This document shows, in pieces, positions 40,832-49,485 of a stretch of 64,000 nucleotides of DNA (position 1 is its first letter; each line of letters starts with the position of its first letter). This stretch comes from Paraglaciecola sp. L1A13 (lineage in GTDB: Bacteria > Pseudomonadota > Gammaproteobacteria > Enterobacterales > Alteromonadaceae). The stretch spans positions 2,480,001 through 2,544,000 of the forward strand of contig NZ_CP047024.1 of the NCBI RefSeq assembly GCF_009796745.1, read 5' to 3'. Below the pieces are notes generated by a model. That model was given only the letters and a program-made list of their open reading frames with translations. It searched no databases and was not told where the DNA came from. The translations under genes were made by a program, and so were the position numbers.

Positions 40832-41263
40832 TTAGCTATTAATAAGCCGACAACCACCCTTTGGCAATTGACTATCTGATTTGAAAACACACTCAGCTGT
40901 TAAACCTTCTGCTAAAGCATATTTATAATTAGTGGGATTCCAAAGCCGAACAGAAGCCATTTTTCCCTTATTAGATAAAAGTCTGACAAACACAAAACCG
41001 TAAAGATTGTATTCAACCTTAATTTTTATCTTTTGGTCATTTGCGCTTAGGTCAACATCATCTAAATTAACGCGATACATCCACCCTAACGCCAAACAGC
41101 AACTTATGAATACTAGATCAAGCAACTGATTTGGCATTAACGCTAACTGTTGAGCTTCATATCTAAGCTTTGCAAATATAAATATCACTCCCAGGAATAC
41201 AGTGAGCTTAAGAAGCAAAAAGAGAAGGTTAACTTTGCTTATTTTAAAGTGGTGATAGTCCAT
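40832..41263 (-). CDS. Cassette membrane protein
   Basis: About 143 aa from ATG 41263 (MDYHHFKISKVNLLF); the longer frame to 41293 enters the attC. Two N-terminal helices (about residues 12-30 and 45-62) precede a soluble C-terminal domain with beta-strand character and a Cys near the end. Not recognised. Flanked by attC at 40729 and 41281. Confidence 0.75.
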   Translation of the reverse strand: MDYHHFKISKVNLLFLLLKLTVFLGVIFIFAKLRYEAQQLALMPNQLLDLVFISCCLALGWMYRVNLDDVDLSANDQKIKIKVEYNLYGFVFVRLLSNKGKMASVRLWNPTNYKYALAEGLTAECVFKSDSQLPKGGCRLINS

Positions 41264-41280
41264 CGAATCCTGCTGCAATA

Positions 41281-41381
41281 TAACGCTTCGCATAAACAGC
41301 GGAGCAAGTTGGACGCTTTTTTGCGCCGTGTATTTTGCAAAAAACCGGCCTGCTGCGGAGTCAAGTTTGATGCGTTTGTTA
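41281..41381 (-). repeat. attC site (101 bp)
   Basis: TAACGCTTCGCATAAAC to TGCGTTTGTTA (plus strand). Internal arms AGTTGGACGC and the GCGGAG/GCGGAG motifs match the attC at 48044, showing that the two arrays share cassette history. Confidence 0.88.
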
Positions 41382-41798
41382 GGTAACTTTTATCAAACAC
41401 TTGATGTGCAACCAAAGGTGATAAAACCCTATTACCAAAGGGCAGATAAAAATATATCCAAATAAATATATTGTTGCATCATCATGCAAGTTTGACTTGC
41501 TACTGTTATGAATCAAGTAGATTGAAGCAACAAGCAAAGATCCTACCCCGCACACTAAGAACCAAAGCCTTTTAACAAATTCTACTTTTAGCCCCCAACA
41601 AACAGAGGTTAAAGCTATAAAACCCAATATACCAAGTGCACCAAGCAGGACAAAACCTAATGATATAATCAAAGCTTCAGAAAATAGATTCGCAATACCC
41701 GAAACAAAAGCCAAAACGGCGAAGCACATTAAAAGTAAAGCGGGAACCCAACCGAATACAATCGATAACCCTATCGTTAATTGCTTCCTAAATTCCAT
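41379..41798 (-). CDS. Cassette membrane protein
   Basis: 139 aa, four predicted helices (about residues 12-32, 38-62, 75-92 and 108-130). First cassette after the left attI-like site. Its stop overlaps the attC at 41281-41381. Not recognised. Confidence 0.75.
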   Translation of the reverse strand: MEFRKQLTIGLSIVFGWVPALLLMCFAVLAFVSGIANLFSEALIISLGFVLLGALGILGFIALTSVCWGLKVEFVKRLWFLVCGVGSLLVASIYLIHNSSKSNLHDDATIYLFGYIFICPLVIGFYHLWLHIKCLIKVT

Positions 41799-41806
41799 TG
41801 GTTACC

Positions 41807-42140
41807 TAACGCTTATTATCGAGCATGTCGTATATGTAACTTCTCGATTCGGTAGTTTCTTTCGTCATTTTAAGGTCTTACCTTCTGATTTTATTCAGTA
41901 TTTTTACTATCGTACGAGTAAAACCACTCGAAGTTGCAAAAGCAAAAGGAGACCTCGGTTTAACGAGACTTTTCTGCTTCCTATTAAAAACGATGTGAAA
42001 AACATTTTCCATTGTTAAATTAATAACTTAGCGTTTTTAAGAAAAACAAAGCGAGACCAACCAAAATTACATAATAGGAAGCGACATGGGCATTATTCAC
42101 TAAATCCGATTATACCTGATTTTTTATACAGGCCATTTAA
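41807..42140 (-). promoter_or_regulatory. Second integron platform: attI-like site and intI promoter region
   Basis: These 330 bp align end to end with 49128-49480, the sequence in front of the broken integrase gene, by eye at roughly 70%. Both begin with TAACGC next to a cassette, have TCGTATATGTAACT near the start, CTTCCTATTAAAAA in the middle, TTAATAACTTAGCG and a LexA-like box near the end. Here the box (42116-42131) reads CTGA-N8-ACAG, one base off consensus, and no integrase start follows. It is therefore the attI/promoter part of a second integron whose intI has been lost. Confidence 0.78.
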
Positions 42141-42424
42141 ATACAAGATAATTGGCAAGTCAGGGAATTTGTAATCCGTTTAAATGGGATCTTATGGTGC
42201 ACAAAAAGCTAATGCCGAATGTCCGAAATTGGCACATTTGAGTAGTTCGGCTTTGAGCGAATTGCAGACATATTGGAAATTGTCTGATAGTCTGGATGAA
42301 GGTCAGTTTTCGACCCAAAGCAGACCAAATAACTTTGCGGGTTGAACGGTAAATTTGGTGGCAAATGATACGTTTCAGCGAACCTGCCCCCGCAGGTTTC
42401 ATCACGAATAAATTAACTTTGTTC
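42141..42424. other. Relic sequence where the left intI should be
   Basis: No integrase coding sequence remains. The segment contains TTGGCACATTTGAGTAGTTCGGCTTTGAGC (42225-42255), an inverted copy of 50631-50660, plus a CCTGC-GGGGG-CAGG type stem. It is probably deletion debris. Confidence 0.5.
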
Positions 42425-42455
42425 TGAGGTTGCCACATTTTTTCGGACGATTTAA

Positions 42456-43316
42456 TTAATAGGCATTCGCCTGCTCATATTCTACTGGGCTTACATAGCC
42501 CAAATAGGAATGTCGTCGTTGTCGATTGTAAAACACTTAAATATATACAAATATGCTTTGCTTAGCCTGTGAACGCGTAAAGTAGTCTTCATCGTCGGTA
42601 AGTTCAGTTTTCAGTGAGCTAAAAAAGCTTTCTGCAACAGCATTATCGTGGCACTCGCCTTTTCGACTCATACTGCACCGCATGTTGTGCTCGTTGAGCA
42701 ATCTTCGATATTCATTAGAAGCATAGGTACTGCCTTGGTCTGAATGTACAATCACATCCTTAACTTTACCCTGTCGCCAACGCGCCATCATCAAGGCATC
42801 ACTGACCAGCTTTGTATCATTGCGGTCTGACATGGCCCAGCCAATCACCTTACGTTGATATAAATCGAGCATAATGGCCAAGTACAGCCACCCCTGGCGA
42901 GTCCGAATAAACGTTGTATCTGACACCCAAGCTTGATTTGCATTTGTCGTTCTAAAGCAGCGCTTCAAGAGGTCCGGCTCTGGCGATAATGTATTCTTAG
43001 AGTTTGTGGTGATGACAAATTTCTTAGCCACTTTAGATTGAATACCGTTCATTCTCATCAGCCTTGCCACGCGTTGGCGGCTAATACTTTCACCATCGAC
43101 TATCAAATCTTGATGAATGCGCGGGGAGCCATAAATAGAATAACTCGCCTTGTGGAAACAACGGATTTTTGTCACAAGACGACTATTATCTTTAGTCGTT
43201 TTACTCGCCGGTCTACCCAGCCAGTCATAGTAGCCGTTTGTCGACACACCAAGCATTGAACACAATATAATCAGTGAATGATTGAGGCGTTGCTCGCGAA
43301 TAAAGGCATACTTCAC
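42456..43316 (-). pseudogene. IS3-family transposase OrfB with internal stop
   Basis: 259 residues are intact to a TAA at 42537-42539, and the family's usual C-terminal part (VFYNRQRRHSYLGYVSPVEYEQ) continues in frame for another 27 codons to 42456. DDE residues are visible: Asp in AWVSDTTFI, Asp in VHSDQGS and Glu in NAVAESFFSSLK. The stop removes the last part, so the protein is probably inactive. Read-through cannot be excluded. Confidence 0.85.
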
Positions 43317-43543
43317 TTGAGCTCTTTTGCAAAGTATACCGCTGCTTTTTTTAGGATGTCGACCTCTTCGCGAAGCCGGTTATTTTCTTGCTTCAGTGCT
43401 GAAACTTCACTCTGGTTTTCTTTAAGTGGTCGTCCCTTTTTGATGGGGAATGCTTCTTCACCTTTAGATTCAAGCTTTTCTTTCCATTTATAAAGCATAT
43501 TACGTCGGATACCCAACTCAGCTGGATTAAAGTTAAAAACCAT
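43313..43543 (-). pseudogene. IS3 OrfA fragment
   Basis: 76 residues: the second half of the HTH region (LGIRRNMLYKWKEKLE), a basic linker and the leucine-zipper-like LKQENNRLREEVDILKKAAVYFAKE. The normal N-terminus with the first helices is missing and replaced by unrelated residues. It overlaps OrfB by 4 bp with the spacing used for the programmed frameshift. Confidence 0.8.
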
Positions 43544-43735
43544 CAGAGAAGATGGCGCGAAGCGTGCTTTTAAATCGATAGAGTCAGGCGATTAATATCG
43601 AGTTAACCTTGAACCTACTTGCCGCCTTTGAGCAGAGCTAAAAGGCGGCCTAATACGTAAGCATTTTTAAAGAGTGACTCTTCTCTCAGAGAAAGGTCTG
43701 TATCCCAATAATACAAACTATAACATTGTCACATT

Positions 43736-44602
43736 TTACGAGCCGCCAGAACATGCTGGCAAATTAGCGCCGCCACAATCTTTAATGGTAACAACACCTG
43801 TCCTTACAGGAATAAAATATCCGAAAGCACCTATTAAAAGGTTAATATGATTAGCCTGATTTTCAGAACCCACTCGAATATTCAACCCGCTTAGACCGGC
43901 TGCGTTCTGCGGGACACTATTATTGTCTGCGTCAATAACCTCAACGATCTCCACTTCAAGATAATCGCCATCACTTGAATCAGCTAAAATTGTCAACTTG
44001 ATTATTAGCTCACCTCCGGATTCTAAGCCGATCTTAAAGCTGTCTGAAATGCTAGTTTGAATTAAACCAAAAGCCTCCGCTATACTCACTAAAGTGAGCT
44101 CAGCTGCACGAAGTTCGCCATACATACTTTCATTTAAAAACGTATTAACATCATTCTGACAAAATGCGCAGTTAACAAATGACCAAGCGTCGATTATTCC
44201 AGTTTCTGGGCTAGTAGGAAATACTATGCTATCCGCCTTACTCTTCAAATTCGAAAAGGCGGTTATTAATGCATCCATATGATTCTGAACCGGCTCTGGG
44301 GTATTCTGCGCTGAAGTGTATGGCAAAGGAGTGGATGGGTGTGGTGGAGGTAAAGTCGTCATTTGCTTCCAAACTTTGAAAGTTGAGATTTCTCTATTGG
44401 ACAAGTCTACAATGTTTACTGATTGAGCATTGGCAATACCTAATGACGAATTACTAATATTTTGCATTGCCCAAGTATTTGCCTTAGCGTTTCTTTGTGA
44501 ATAAGAGCAATCAAAACACTCAACTGAATTGATTGTATTGGCAATGGCTGCTGCACTGCTAGTTAGTGCTAATAGAGCGACAATATTAAGAAAAGATTTC
44601 AT
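43736..44602 (-). CDS. Secreted protein of unknown function
   Basis: 288 aa. A signal peptide (MKSFLNIVALLALTSSAAAIA) precedes a mature protein with a CFDC pair near residue 30, a CAFC pair near 165 and two Cys near the C-terminus (DCGGANLPACSG), which could form disulfides. An internal proline-rich stretch lies near residue 85. It sits between two IS3 elements within the right integron array but has no attC next to it. A Fur-like box lies upstream (44628). I do not recognise a family. Confidence 0.75.
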   Translation of the reverse strand: MKSFLNIVALLALTSSAAAIANTINSVECFDCSYSQRNAKANTWAMQNISNSSLGIANAQSVNIVDLSNREISTFKVWKQMTTLPPPHPSTPLPYTSAQNTPEPVQNHMDALITAFSNLKSKADSIVFPTSPETGIIDAWSFVNCAFCQNDVNTFLNESMYGELRAAELTLVSIAEAFGLIQTSISDSFKIGLESGGELIIKLTILADSSDGDYLEVEIVEVIDADNNSVPQNAAGLSGLNIRVGSENQANHINLLIGAFGYFIPVRTGVVTIKDCGGANLPACSGGS

Positions 44603-44627
44603 TTAAAGTTTTCCTTTGAAGGTTATA

Positions 44628-44648
44628 GTAATGAGAATCATTCCCATT
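44628..44648. promoter_or_regulatory. Fur-like box upstream of the secreted protein
   Basis: TAATGAGAATCATTCCCATTA matches the Fur consensus core AATGA-x-AATCATT well and is partly palindromic. It lies about 25-45 bp before the start codon of the secreted protein. Confidence 0.6.
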
Positions 44649-44771
44649 ACATAAAAATATTATTAGTTTTCATAACATGTGTAAAGTAAAATTTTCTGGA
44701 TAAGAAATGTGATCTTCCCCTAACTTTGTAGACACTTTTTACTTAGAAACTGAAGTAAGGTAAAAAGTGTT

Positions 44772-45050
44772 ATGAATAAAAAATATCCCGATGAATTTAA
44801 GCAAGAAGCCGTTCGCCAAGTGGTTGAAAAAGGCTATTCTGTACCTGACGTTTCTAAACGTTTAGGTATATCAGATAAGTCACTCTATTACTGGGTGAGT
44901 AAGGTAAAAGTACCCACTAGCCAATCGGCAGAGCAAGAAGAAATACGCAAACTTAAAGCTGAAGTTAAGCGCCTGACAGAAGAGCGTAACATCCTAAAGG
45001 AGGCCGCCGTGTACTTTGCAAGCGAGTCAAAGAAAGGTACACGTTCATAA
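44772..45050 (+). CDS. IS3-family transposase OrfA
   Basis: 92 aa with an N-terminal HTH (KYPDEFKQEAVRQVVEKGYSVPDVSKRLGIS...YYWV) and a C-terminal coiled coil (IRKLKAEVKRLTEERNILKEA). It recognises the IS ends and may form OrfAB by -1 frameshifting before the stop. Confidence 0.9.
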   Translation: MNKKYPDEFKQEAVRQVVEKGYSVPDVSKRLGISDKSLYYWVSKVKVPTSQSAEQEEIRKLKAEVKRLTEERNILKEAAVYFASESKKGTRS

Positions 45051-45082
45051 AATCCCGACTCCATGTTTATCGTGTCAGTACC

Positions 45083-45895
45083 ATGTGCCGTGTGTTAAAC
45101 GTTCATCGTAGTGGATTTTACGCCTGGTCGAAGCAACCATTATCAAAAAGTGCACAGGACAATGAGCGCTTGCTTGAACGCATCAAAGAAAGTTATGTGC
45201 AAAGTGGGGCTGTTTATGGCAGCCCTAGGATCACGCATGATCTTAGGCGACAAGGTGAAAGGTGTGGTGTGAATCGTGTTGCTAAGTTGATGAAGCAGGC
45301 CAAGCTCAAAGCTAATATTGGCTATAAGCGACGCTACTTCAAGTCTTCTACGCCTCATATTGCAGCAGATAACCATCTACAACAGCAATTTGTTGTGAGC
45401 GAGCCTGATACCGCTTGGGTATCAGATATAACGTACATCAAAACCTATGAAGGCTGGCTGTATTTGGCCGTGGTGTTGGACTTGTTCTCACGAAAGGTTA
45501 TTGGTTGGTCGATGCAACCTACAATGACATCAGATATCGTAATTAAAGCGTTACTGATGGCGATATGGAGACGACCTGCGGTATCAGAGGTGATAGTACA
45601 CAGTGATCAGGGCAGTCAATATGCCAGCGGTGACTATCTAGACTTTTTAAGTGTTCATAATCTGATACCCAGCATGAGCCGCCGAGGCCATTGTTTAGAT
45701 AATGCGGTTGCAGAAAGTTTTTTTCACTCACTTAAAACGGAGCGAGTGAAACGAAAAGTGTACGTGAACCGAAGTGAAGCCAAAGCGGATTTGTTCGATT
45801 ACATTGAGGTGTTTTACAATCGAACTCGACTGCATAGCCACCTTGGACATGTGTCCCCAGATGAATATGAAAATACATATTCACAGGCAAGTTAA
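45083..45895 (+). CDS. IS3-family transposase OrfB (DDE)
   Basis: 270 aa integrase-core transposase. HTH_21 domain (YGSPRITHDLRRQGE) first, then Asp in AWVSDITYI, Asp in VHSDQGSQYAS and Glu in NAVAESFFHSLKTE. The C-terminus with RTRLHSHLGHVSPDEYE is complete. The frame opens upstream of the ATG, so it may be made as OrfAB. Confidence 0.92.
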   Translation: MCRVLNVHRSGFYAWSKQPLSKSAQDNERLLERIKESYVQSGAVYGSPRITHDLRRQGERCGVNRVAKLMKQAKLKANIGYKRRYFKSSTPHIAADNHLQQQFVVSEPDTAWVSDITYIKTYEGWLYLAVVLDLFSRKVIGWSMQPTMTSDIVIKALLMAIWRRPAVSEVIVHSDQGSQYASGDYLDFLSVHNLIPSMSRRGHCLDNAVAESFFHSLKTERVKRKVYVNRSEAKADLFDYIEVFYNRTRLHSHLGHVSPDEYENTYSQAS

Positions 45896-45899
45896 GTGT

Positions 45900-46154
45900 C
45901 TACGAAACTGGGGGAAGATCATATGACAGTTCCTTTGTAATTAAACTGCTATTTGATAACTCATTTACTTGAGCAGAAGCACTTGGTAAAAGATTATCAT
46001 ATTCGTCCTTAAGAAAATCGATCATTTCATCTAAACTCCAAGGGCCTAATGATGTTTTATAATCAGGAAAGTCTTCTTGAATTTGAATCCAGTCGCCATA
46101 TTTCTTTTTAGACAATACGATATTTGAATCTGTGTAGATGAGATGTAGCTCCAT
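45900..46154 (-). pseudogene. Cassette gene truncated by IS
   Basis: 84 residues, the last six or seven of which (DLPPVS) come from the IS end, so the original C-terminus is lost. The remaining part (LIYTDSNIVLSKKKYGDW, SLDEMIDFLKDEYDN) is a soluble small protein with alpha/beta character. attC at 46171 lies upstream. Function unknown. Confidence 0.65.
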
Positions 46155-46170
46155 TAATTTACTGACTTCC

Positions 46171-46236
46171 TAAAGCCCCACTCACCGGAATTTTGGGAGC
46201 GAAGCGAGTAAAAATTCCGTGTGAAGTGGCTTGTTA
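46171..46236 (-). repeat. attC site (66 bp)
   Basis: TAAAGCCCCACTCAC to GTGGCTTGTTA (plus strand). The terminal base is A where C is usual (TAAA instead of TAAC), but both arms pair well. Confidence 0.75.
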
Positions 46237-46241
46237 CATTG

Positions 46242-48011
46242 CTATTCTGAAAATATTTTGACTAGGACTTCATTCTTGATAAATTCAGTCTCTTTAAATA
46301 AGTCTGGATTAGTTTTTAATGTTCTTTGTATCTCAGACTTTAATTCACCAAAAACTTTTTTTCCATACCTATAGCGCTCTACGTTATCCTCATATTTTTT
46401 GTTCAGTAAGCGAATTTGTTTTGCATAAGCCGATTGCTCAGGCTTCTTGCTCTTAAGATCATGATCAATTAGCCGATCTATAGAAGCATCCTTCGCTTTA
46501 ACTGTAGCACGATGGATTAGTGTTTCAGCCTCCTCTATTGAAATTTCTTGATATAAAGCATTAATATGTTTTGGACAAATATACTCTGATTCTAAATCCA
46601 CACCTTTAGTAACAAAAAAAACGAAACCACTTTTTTCGACTTTATCTTTTATAGAATCTATATCTTTATCAGTATGATAATCTCTATCTCTGTGAATAAT
46701 TACTTGTATATCAGGTCTTTTATCTTTTAGATATTTGCCTAGAATGAGCGCCGAACTTATTTGATTGGCACCAAGATAAGAGTAAAATTCAGTTACTTCT
46801 GCATTGCAACCTTGCGCTTTAAAATATGAAATAACATGTTCATGCTTTTCATCCTCTGTTAATACAACAAAACGTACACTATCTTCAAGTTGAACTAACT
46901 TAGACTTTAAATTTTCAATTTCGCTTTGATGCTCATATATTTTAGTCAAATAAGGAGTAATAATTGGAAGTAATCCCATACTTTCATGAAGTTCATTAGT
47001 TTTCTCTTGCGAAACAACATCAACCTGAGTACAGCTATCTTCATCTTGTGAAATGTAAAACGTATTTACATTATCTCCATCAGTTTGATCAAGTGCATAA
47101 AATGCAGGAGAATGAGTTGTAATGAAAATTTGAATATCTTTTGAGTACTCTTTAAATGTTTTAGCTAACTCAAAGGCGTATCTTAACTCTAGATTATTTT
47201 CAGGTTCCTCAAAGCCCCAAATAGTATCGGGTTTAACATAACCCGCTCTTGAAATACTCCGTTCTTGTTCTGACATATATTTCAAAATCACAGGTATATG
47301 TCTAATTTTTATTCCATCACCGCGTTGCTTTAAGTGGTAAGTATTACCACTTAGTCGAACACCAAAATCTAGATTAGAAAATAACTGCTTAAAGTCCGAA
47401 GGAACTTGAATTGTATTTGAAATCCCAATTTGCTCAGATAAATCTTTAGTTATGCCTTTAGTTATTTTTTGGATTCCACTTATGAACTCTTCACCTTGTG
47501 CAGATAAAATATCTGCATAAGCTTCATTCAATACATCGTAAAGTTCACCCATTAAAGCTGAAAAGTAATTTTGTCCCTTTATCGCAGGAATATATCTATA
47601 TCTAATTTTATCTAACCATTGTGACACGCCATCTCTAGAAGGTACTTCATTACCACTTTCTATATATTTTCTTTCTTCAATGATCGAGCCATCTTTTCTC
47701 CAGCGTTTTGTCCACCGTAACGGCTTTGCATGCTTAAAACGTCTTTTAGGTGGCTCAATGACTAAATCTATCCTAATTTCATTTCTGGTACCCTTGCCAG
47801 TATTTGAGTGATAACAGTAATCTTCTGAAAATCTAAAACGAGTATCCAAATCCGTTTCATTGTTGAAGAAAAGATTTAATGCTCTCAATAAGTTCGATTT
47901 TCCTTGGTCATTTTGTCCTACAAAAATATTAAGGTCTGAAAATTCCAATTTTTTGGTTACTGACTTTAATGAACGAAATTTTCTAATCTGAACAGACTTA
48001 ATTATTTCCAT
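46242..48011 (-). CDS. OLD-family ATP-dependent nuclease
   Basis: 589 aa. N-terminal ABC-type ATPase: FVGQNDQGKSNLLRAL (Walker A, residues 30-44), signature and Walker B region IWGFEEPENNLE and the switch His in ITTHSPAF. The C-terminal Toprim domain has VVLTEDEKHE and the acidic VIIHRDRDYHTD. OLD proteins such as GajA or P2 Old act against phage or foreign DNA, with or without partner genes. Here it is a single-gene cassette of the integron with attC on each side. It is not followed by a UvrD-type helicase, so it is not a standard Gabija pair. Confidence 0.88.
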   Translation of the reverse strand: MEIIKSVQIRKFRSLKSVTKKLEFSDLNIFVGQNDQGKSNLLRALNLFFNNETDLDTRFRFSEDYCYHSNTGKGTRNEIRIDLVIEPPKRRFKHAKPLRWTKRWRKDGSIIEERKYIESGNEVPSRDGVSQWLDKIRYRYIPAIKGQNYFSALMGELYDVLNEAYADILSAQGEEFISGIQKITKGITKDLSEQIGISNTIQVPSDFKQLFSNLDFGVRLSGNTYHLKQRGDGIKIRHIPVILKYMSEQERSISRAGYVKPDTIWGFEEPENNLELRYAFELAKTFKEYSKDIQIFITTHSPAFYALDQTDGDNVNTFYISQDEDSCTQVDVVSQEKTNELHESMGLLPIITPYLTKIYEHQSEIENLKSKLVQLEDSVRFVVLTEDEKHEHVISYFKAQGCNAEVTEFYSYLGANQISSALILGKYLKDKRPDIQVIIHRDRDYHTDKDIDSIKDKVEKSGFVFFVTKGVDLESEYICPKHINALYQEISIEEAETLIHRATVKAKDASIDRLIDHDLKSKKPEQSAYAKQIRLLNKKYEDNVERYRYGKKVFGELKSEIQRTLKTNPDLFKETEFIKNEVLVKIFSE

Positions 48012-48043
48012 TTAACGAGGAGACTCCATATTTCGATGCAATG

Positions 48044-48146
48044 TAACGCCCGCATAAACTGCGGAGTAAGTTGGACGCATTTTTTGCGCCTTTGTTTTAT
48101 GCAAAAATTCGGACAGCTTTCGGAGTCAGATTTGATGCGCTTGTTA
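48044..48146 (-). repeat. attC site (103 bp)
   Basis: TAACGCCCGCATAAAC to ATGCGCTTGTTA (plus strand). The last bases contain the stop codon of the 48144 gene. It resembles the attC at 41281. Confidence 0.9.
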
Positions 48147-49109
48147 TATTTTCATTATATTTACGGGTAAAGTTAAACGGGTATTTTCTTCCAGATCAGA
48201 GATAAATAACTCCCAATCGCCCTTAACAACCCGTTTTTGACAGTAAATTGATGCCACCCTTACAAAAGCCGAGGTCACATCTTTTAGATCGCTAACAAAA
48301 AGATCCATTTTATCTTCATAACTATTACCGTAGGAAAGAAATATCGAATCTCTATAATTAGCTTTACCGCGATATCTAAATGCTTGAAATAGATAATTTA
48401 CTTGCCCTTTATTTAAGGCATCATCCCTCAAAGATTGTGCAGCTTTAGTTTTAAAATTATCTACACCAAGGTTTTTAAAGTCTCGAGATGCCTTTACTCG
48501 CTCCTCAACTTCCCACTTTTTGTAGTCAGCAGTACCACTCAAGTAGCTTAAGCAAGCGCCTTTAGCTTCATCTAGATTAGTAGAGTGAACATTCAAAGTG
48601 TAGCTATTTCCAGCTCTGAGAGTTTTGATTTGAGATTTAACATCTTTACCGACTAAAGTAGAGAGACATAAATTAAACGGGTAAGGCAACAATCCTTTTT
48701 CAGCAAAATCAGAATGCCATACTTTAGCTGTAGCAGTATGAGTTTCTTGTTGCGATCCAGATGAGGCTGCAACCATAGCACTGGCTGCAAAATATGTTGA
48801 ATAATACCAAGAAACAATTGCAGAACGGATTACATCGTATTTATGTGAAACATCTTTATCTAAAGAATCTAAAGAAGCTAAGTTGTGGTATGCCATAAGC
48901 ATATTTTCAAATACAAGTGTGTCGGCGCCCTCATTTTTAGGTCGGCGCTGTACTTTTTTATAAATATCATTTGTTATTTCATCAGAGAATTCGTCACTAT
49001 TAACGACCTCAGATAAAGCCCTCATCCAATTGATTGTCCCTTGAATTGCAAAAGTCGGTTTTGGTTGATCTTTTGATTCAAAAAGTCTATTTAGTAACCA
49101 CTGAGGCAT
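48144..49109 (-). CDS. Cassette protein, HEPN-like helical segment
   Basis: 321 aa, first cassette of the right array and thus nearest to the attI and any array promoter. No signal or membrane segment. A helical stretch HKYDVIRSAIVSWYYSTYFAASAMVAA (residues 85-112) recalls HEPN proteins; no R-x4-6-H catalytic motif is evident, so that link is weak. Its stop codon TAA is the first base triplet of the attC core. Function unknown. Confidence 0.75.
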   Translation of the reverse strand: MPQWLLNRLFESKDQPKPTFAIQGTINWMRALSEVVNSDEFSDEITNDIYKKVQRRPKNEGADTLVFENMLMAYHNLASLDSLDKDVSHKYDVIRSAIVSWYYSTYFAASAMVAASSGSQQETHTATAKVWHSDFAEKGLLPYPFNLCLSTLVGKDVKSQIKTLRAGNSYTLNVHSTNLDEAKGACLSYLSGTADYKKWEVEERVKASRDFKNLGVDNFKTKAAQSLRDDALNKGQVNYLFQAFRYRGKANYRDSIFLSYGNSYEDKMDLFVSDLKDVTSAFVRVASIYCQKRVVKGDWELFISDLEENTRLTLPVNIMKI

Positions 49110-49127
49110 AATACGTCCTTGAAAATA

Positions 49128-49485
49128 TAACGCTGATTAACGAACCTTTCGTATATGTAACTGCTCGGTTTGATTGTTTTTTCGTCACTTTTAGTGCTTA
49201 CTTTATGATTTTACTAACTATTATTCTCTTAAATCAGTCAAATTTGCAGCAGAACTAAAAAACAAAAGGAGCCTGACGGCTTCGACTCGACTTTAACGAG
49301 ACTTTTTTCGCTTCCTATTAAAAACCATGAGCAAAATATTTTCCATAATTAAATTAATAACTTAGCGATTTTCTGTAAAACAAAGTGAGACCTAAGAAAT
49401 CTATTTAATAGGAAGTGATAATGGTATTTTTCAAAAAACCGCATTATACCTGTTTTTACATACAGTCTTATTTAAAGGTAATATT
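49128..49485 (-). promoter_or_regulatory. attI-like site and intI promoter region, right integron
   Basis: It begins TAACGC at 49128 next to the first cassette and leads to the integrase start at 49486. A region with homology to 41807-42140 runs the full length. It contains the LexA box at 49450-49465. The integrase is divergent from the cassettes, the usual integron plan. Confidence 0.75.
49450..49465. promoter_or_regulatory. LexA (SOS) box
   Basis: CTGTTTTTACATACAG is a perfect CTGT-N8-ACAG match and lies 20 bp before the intI ATG. Integron integrase genes are commonly controlled by LexA in this position. Confidence 0.8.

Larger units (their letters stand above)
42425..43560 (-). mobile_element. 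Truncated IS3-family element
   Basis: The right (transposase 3') end begins TGAGGTTGCCACATTTTTTCGG at 42425. The other end is not found; the orfA frame loses its normal N-terminus near 43543, so the element lacks its promoter side. It has both an orfB nonsense codon and this truncation, and is probably immobile. Confidence 0.7.
44710..45921 (+). mobile_element. IS3-family insertion sequence (about 1.2 kb)
   Basis: Ends TGATCTTCCCC...TAGACACTT at 44710 and AAGTGTCTACG...GGGGAAGATCA at 45921 form inverted repeats of about 27 bp with four mismatches. It contains orfA and orfB in the correct order. I could not see a target duplication. It is inserted in the 3' part of the 84-aa cassette gene. 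Confidence 0.85.

Noticed and set aside
42160..42438. 92-codon minus-strand ORF
   Set aside because: It covers the IS3 end and relic sequence, has no family features and an unnatural composition.
46242..48011. Gabija system
   Set aside because: The OLD-type gene is present but no UvrD-like GajB helicase follows; the neighbours are separate cassettes.
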